Positions 5,763 through 9,253 of a stretch of 9,253 nucleotides of DNA are shown here, piece after piece. The first letter of the stretch is position 1; each line of letters opens with the position of its first letter. Both the position numbers and the translations under genes were made by a program. The notes below the pieces were generated by a model. It was not told the DNA's origin and did not search any database. It saw nothing but the letters and a program-made list of their open reading frames with translations. Source of the DNA: an uncultured Chlorobiota bacterium (lineage in GTDB: Bacteria; Bacteroidota; Kapaibacteriia; OLB7); assembly GCA_946481475.1 (NCBI GenBank), contig CAMLOB010000118.1, positions 1 to 9,253 on the forward strand, read 5' to 3'.

Positions 5763-8066
5763 TCACCGATCGCCGGTTGCTTGCCGGTTCCCCTTCCTGT
5801 CGGCTTCCCAGGCTTCGTTCACCGTTATCGCGGCTATATTGACGATATCCTGCACATCGCTCGAGGTCTGCAAGACATGAACAGGCTTGTTCATTCCCAT
5901 CAGAATCGGACCGATCGCCTCACATGACCCGATTCGGGTCAAAAGCTTGTAGGCGATGTTTCCCGCATCGATATTCGGAAAGATAAGAACGTTCGCACTC
6001 TCTCCACCGAGTCTGTTGAAGGGATACTGTTCCTGCAGGAGTTCGGCCAGCACTGCGGTGTCGGCCTGCATCTCTCCGTCGATCAGCAGATTCGGAGCCG
6101 CCTCCCGCACCAGTTGGGTCGCCTCCCGCATCTTCTCGGCACTCGGATGGCGGGAATCGCCGAAGTTGGAGAAGGAGAGCATCGCAACGCGGGGACGAAC
6201 ACCGAAACGCCGGGCCGTCTCGGCCGCCATCTGTGCGATGTGGGCCAGATCATCGGCACTCGGGTCGATGTTGACGGTGGTATCGGCAAGAAAAAATCGC
6301 TTCCCCTGCTCGTTGATGATCACGTAGAGTCCGGCAACGCGCGAATAGCGCGGATTTCGCCCGATAGTCTGCAGTGCCGGACGGATCACGTCGGCGTAGG
6401 ACATCGAGACGCCGGCAACCAGTCCGTCGGCATCCCCCTGACGCACCATCATCATGCCGAACCAGCGTGTCCTGAACAGGAGTCGCCGGGCGGTCGTCTC
6501 GGTCACCCCCTTGCGGGCGCGCTGCCGGAACAACTCCTCGCGGTAGAGAAATCTCCGTCCATCCTCCATCGGATCGACGATTTCAATTCCGTCGAGGTCC
6601 ACGTTCAGTTCCGCAGCCGTGTTTCTGATCGAATCGGGGTTTCCCAGAAGAATCGGACGACAGATCCGCTCCTCCGCCAGACGTCCGGCCGCCCGCAGGA
6701 TCGGCGTCTCGTCCCCCTCCGGAAAAGCAATCCGCTTCAGCGGCCGCCGGGCCTGGGCCCGGTTGATGATCGGCACCATGAAACCCCGCGAACGTCCGAG
6801 CCGCGCCTCCAGATTGTCGCAGTAGGCATCCCAGTCCACGATCTTCTTCCGCGCCACCCCGGTCTCGATCGCCGCCTTCGCCACAGCCGGACAGACCCGC
6901 AAGAGCACCCGGTCGTCGAACGGCTTCGGTATGATGTGATTCGGTCCGTAGCTGATCGGCTCGTCGCCGTAACTGCGGATCACCGCATCGGGAACATCCT
7001 CGCGGGCCAGTTCGGCCAGAGCACGGGCAGCCGCAAGTTTCATCTCGTCGTTGATCGCCCGCGCCCGCACGTCGAGCGCACCCCGGAAGATGAAGGGAAA
7101 ACCGAGCACGTTGTTCACCTGGTTCGGATAGTCGCTCCGCCCGGTCGCCATAATCAGATCGTCCCGCACCGAAACGGCATCCTCCCAGGCGATCTCCGGA
7201 TCGGGATTGGCCATGGCAAAGACAATCGGACGTGGAGCCATCGAGGCGACCATCTCCTTGGAGACGACTCCTCCGGCCGACAGACCGATCATCACGTCGG
7301 CCCCTTTCATCATTTCGGTCATCGTGGCCGGCGCGTCGCCGTTGGCGAACTCGGCCTTGTAGGGATCGAGGTCGTTGCGGCCGGACCAGACCAGACCGTC
7401 GCGGTCGCACATGAAGATGTTCTCTTTCTTTGCGCCAAGCAGAACGTAGAAGCGGGAACAACTGATCGCGGCCGCCCCGGCTCCGGAGACGACGATCCGG
7501 ACATCCTCGATCCGCTTCTCCTGCAAGTCGAGAGCGTTGACAAGGGCGGCGCCGGAGATGATTGCCGTGCCGTGCTGGTCGTCGTGAAAGACCGGGATGT
7601 TCAGCCGCTCCTTCAGCGCCTGCTCCACAACAAAACATTCGGGTGCCTTGATGTCCTCCAGATTGATTCCGCCGAACGTCGGCTCCATCGCCGCAATCGT
7701 TTCGATCAGCCTGTCCGGATCGGTGACGTTCAGTTCAATATCAAACACGTCGATGTCGGCAAACTTCTTGAAGAGGACCCCCTTCCCCTCCATCACCGGC
7801 TTTCCGGCCTCCGGTCCGATATTCCCGAGTCCGAGCACCGCAGTGCCGTTTGTGACCACGGCAACCAGATTCCCCTTGGCGGTATAGTCATAGACCTTCT
7901 CGACGTTTTCGGCGATGTCGCGGCACGGTTCGGCCACGCCCGGCGTATAGGCCAGCGACAGATCCCGTTGCGTCGATACCGGTTTTGTCGAGACGATGCC
8001 GATCTTGCCGGGTCGCCCCTCACGATGATAACGGAGCGCTTCCTCCCTCCTGATTTTAACACCCAT
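5763..8066 (-). CDS. maeB: NADP-type malic enzyme with C-terminal phosphotransacetylase-like domain (MaeB)
   Basis: This enzyme oxidatively decarboxylates malate to pyruvate and CO2 with reduction of NAD(P), linking the TCA cycle to pyruvate and NADPH supply. At 767 residues it matches full-length MaeB (about 760). The malic domain (~1-160) has Tyr40 in [11 protein letters not shown], Lys95 in VMEGKGVLF, Glu137-Asp138 in NLEDIKAPE, and Asp162-Asp163 in FHDDQHGT, the expected catalytic and metal ligands. The Rossmann domain has GAGAAA at 195-200 and FAMANPDPE at 283-291. Residues ~440-755 form the PTA-like domain ([37 protein letters not shown]). In studied MaeB enzymes this domain is not a working transacetylase but mediates allosteric control, notably by acetyl-CoA. 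NADP preference follows the family and is not read from a residue here. The start is the first ATG, 51 bp after dapF; a GAGG lies 12 nt upstream, too far for a good Shine-Dalgarno. Confidence 0.95.
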   Translation of the reverse strand: MGVKIRREEALRYHREGRPGKIGIVSTKPVSTQRDLSLAYTPGVAEPCRDIAENVEKVYDYTAKGNLVAVVTNGTAVLGLGNIGPEAGKPVMEGKGVLFKKFADIDVFDIELNVTDPDRLIETIAAMEPTFGGINLEDIKAPECFVVEQALKERLNIPVFHDDQHGTAIISGAALVNALDLQEKRIEDVRIVVSGAGAAAISCSRFYVLLGAKKENIFMCDRDGLVWSGRNDLDPYKAEFANGDAPATMTEMMKGADVMIGLSAGGVVSKEMVASMAPRPIVFAMANPDPEIAWEDAVSVRDDLIMATGRSDYPNQVNNVLGFPFIFRGALDVRARAINDEMKLAAARALAELAREDVPDAVIRSYGDEPISYGPNHIIPKPFDDRVLLRVCPAVAKAAIETGVARKKIVDWDAYCDNLEARLGRSRGFMVPIINRAQARRPLKRIAFPEGDETPILRAAGRLAEERICRPILLGNPDSIRNTAAELNVDLDGIEIVDPMEDGRRFLYREELFRQRARKGVTETTARRLLFRTRWFGMMMVRQGDADGLVAGVSMSYADVIRPALQTIGRNPRYSRVAGLYVIINEQGKRFFLADTTVNIDPSADDLAHIAQMAAETARRFGVRPRVAMLSFSNFGDSRHPSAEKMREATQLVREAAPNLLIDGEMQADTAVLAELLQEQYPFNRLGGESANVLIFPNIDAGNIAYKLLTRIGSCEAIGPILMGMNKPVHVLQTSSDVQDIVNIAAITVNEAWEADRKGNRQATGDR

Positions 8067-8117
8067 GCAGTGGTTATTCCTCGATGGTAGATAATGGTTA
8101 GTTGTATGAAGAACCGG

Positions 8118-8981
8118 CTATGACGCCGGGACAAGCGGTTCGGGTATGACGATCTCTCCCTCCATCAATATCTCCGTCCCTCCCTCCAATGCAACGTTCC
8201 GGACCGTTCCTCCCTTATCGACATTGAAGTGGATATAGAGAGGAGACCCACTTGTCGGAACCACCCGGACCGGCGAGGGGAAACCGTAGAGGAGTCCGGC
8301 AAGGATTCCCGATGCAATCGCCCCGGTTCCGCACGCTCCGGTCTCACCTTCAACGCCGCGCTCGAACGTCCGCAGCCGGATTCCCTCACCGGGCGACACC
8401 ACTTCGATAAAGTTCGCATTGGCTCCGCCCGGTTGCACAAACGCATGATGCCGAAGAGCGGTTCCCCACGTTTCAATGTCGAGTTCGGCCAGAGGACCGG
8501 GATCGGATTGATCGACAAAGAGAAGAAGATGGGGCGTTCCGACGTCGGCGTAGTGGACGCTGCGTTCCTTGCCGAGAACGTCGAGCGGAAGATCAGAGCG
8601 AATCTCCTTCGGGTCAGGAAAGTCGATGCGAACGTTCTCTCCGCTCATCGCGGCATGATAGAGAACACCGGCGTTCGTGAAAGAGAGAGAATCGGTCTGT
8701 AGAACGTAGCCGTGATCGGCCGCAAACCGGACGGCGCATCGTCCTCCGTTTCCGCACATCATGCCGGTGGAACCGTCGCGATTGTAGTAGCGCATCCGGA
8801 AACCGGCTTCGGAAGAGGAATCGACAAGGATCAATCCGTCGGCCCCGCCGTGCTCGTGCCCCTGCCGGCAAAGCTCCCGCGCCAGCTCCGGCAATCCAAT
8901 TCCCTCCGGCAACTCCCGTCCTTCGGCGACGATAAATGTGTTCCCCGCCCCCGAGATTTTCTGATAGTGAAGAGAAATCAT
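8118..8981 (-). CDS. dapF: Diaminopimelate epimerase
   Basis: DapF converts LL-2,6-diaminopimelate to the meso form, the penultimate step to lysine and the cross-linking residue of peptidoglycan; it is cytosolic and cofactor-free. The 287-residue length is typical. Both halves of the two-base active site are present: Cys76 in YNRDGSTGMMCGNGGRC and Cys217 in ERGVEGETGACGTGA. The N-terminal substrate loop reads SGAGNTF (10-16) where many homologues have GxGNDF. The DVGTPHLLLFVD (146-157) and GANANF (186-191) motifs also fit. Start: ATG at 8979-8981, which places SGAGN at the usual distance from the N-terminus; no Shine-Dalgarno is visible (TTGGTCGT precedes it). It is the first gene of the reverse-strand group and is divergent from the secreted-protein gene at 9074. 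Confidence 0.96.
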   Translation of the reverse strand: MISLHYQKISGAGNTFIVAEGRELPEGIGLPELARELCRQGHEHGGADGLILVDSSSEAGFRMRYYNRDGSTGMMCGNGGRCAVRFAADHGYVLQTDSLSFTNAGVLYHAAMSGENVRIDFPDPKEIRSDLPLDVLGKERSVHYADVGTPHLLLFVDQSDPGPLAELDIETWGTALRHHAFVQPGGANANFIEVVSPGEGIRLRTFERGVEGETGACGTGAIASGILAGLLYGFPSPVRVVPTSGSPLYIHFNVDKGGTVRNVALEGGTEILMEGEIVIPEPLVPAS

Positions 8982-9073
8982 ACGACCAAGATAACGAGGT
9001 TCCGGTGTTCCGTCTGCATGAGACGTTTCAAATGCTGTTGCTTTCCCCGAAGGGATTCCGTTTTTTAGCCCCG
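8982..9073. promoter_or_regulatory. Divergent promoter region between dapF and the secreted-protein gene
   Basis: These 92 bp must hold the start signals for both directions. The clearest structure is a 5-bp inverted repeat, CGTCT (9011-9015), spacer GCATG, AGACG (9021-9025), which could be an operator. No convincing -35/-10 pair could be assigned on either strand. Confidence 0.35.
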
Positions 9074-9253
9074 ATGTATCACAGTCATCACAAACATAGT
9101 ACGCTCCGTTTTCCGACGCTCTTTCTCCTCCTGCTTCTTTTCCTTTCGGCCGGGGCCGCAGGACAGGAGACTCCGGCGGAGCGAACCGGATCGGATTCGG
9201 TCGACCCTGCCCGGCGTCTTCTGCTGGATTCTACGTGGATACCGTGCGGCGAC
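9074..9253 (+). CDS. Secreted protein, N-terminal part (runs out of the window)
   Basis: From ATG at 9074 the frame stays open for 60 codons to the window edge. The N-terminus is a strong Sec signal peptide: a His-rich, basic start (MYHSHHKHSTLR), a long hydrophobic core (LFLLLLLFLSAGA), and a likely cleavage A-A-G/Q after residue 30. The mature part begins QETPAERTGSDSVDPARRLL and continues to LDSTWIPCGD, too little to name a family. There is no lipobox cysteine at the cleavage point, so it is not an obvious lipoprotein. An in-frame ATG at 9032 would add 14 residues before the signal peptide and is less likely. It is transcribed divergently from dapF. Confidence 0.75.
   Translation, partial: MYHSHHKHSTLRFPTLFLLLLLFLSAGAAGQETPAERTGSDSVDPARRLLLDSTWIPCGD

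Noticed and set aside
6114..8090. Very long forward open frame (658 codons) opposite maeB
   Set aside because: It is a mirror of the malic-enzyme frame in GC-rich coding DNA. The product is His/Arg/Asp-rich with no recognisable domain, while the reverse strand encodes an intact enzyme with all catalytic residues.

Overview
The window looks like a chromosomal segment from a member of the Bacteroidota or a related FCB-group lineage. Three points suggest this. There is a large outer-membrane receptor with an N-terminal carboxypeptidase-regulatory-like domain. Recognisable Shine-Dalgarno sequences are missing in front of most genes. The gene set pairs housekeeping enzymes with an ECF sigma factor. 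Base composition is moderately GC-rich throughout, with no obvious break that would mark a recent insertion. A genus cannot be named from the sequence alone.

Left part (1-3679). The window opens inside a forward gene, the C-terminal end of a YbbR-like domain protein. A 265-bp spacer follows that is built from short degenerate repeats: a partial duplication of the ybbR 3' end, heptamer-like units, and two arrays of an 8-bp unit in opposite orientations. Next is a forward XRE-cupin transcriptional regulator, which converges on a reverse-strand TonB-dependent-receptor-like outer-membrane protein with only 23 bp between them.

Middle (3680-4464). This 785-bp stretch has no credible gene. It holds the upstream region of the receptor, with a cluster of TTGTCC/GGACAA half-sites, and two strong reverse-strand intrinsic terminators. 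The terminators share loop sequence and show compensatory stem changes.

Right part (4465-8981). Four reverse-strand genes run in one direction with short gaps: dapF (diaminopimelate epimerase), maeB (two-domain malic enzyme with phosphotransacetylase-like tail), an ECF sigma factor, and a single-pass membrane protein overlapping the sigma gene by ATGA. The last looks like a zinc-less anti-sigma factor. No terminator is visible between these genes, so one transcript ending at the tandem terminators is plausible but unproven. Divergent from dapF, a forward gene for a secreted protein starts at 9074 and leaves the window.

Most of the window is ordinary. The parts worth a second look are the paired terminators, the degenerate intergenic repeats, and the sigma/anti-sigma pair placed behind lysine-pathway and malate-metabolism genes. 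I found no clear new multi-gene system.
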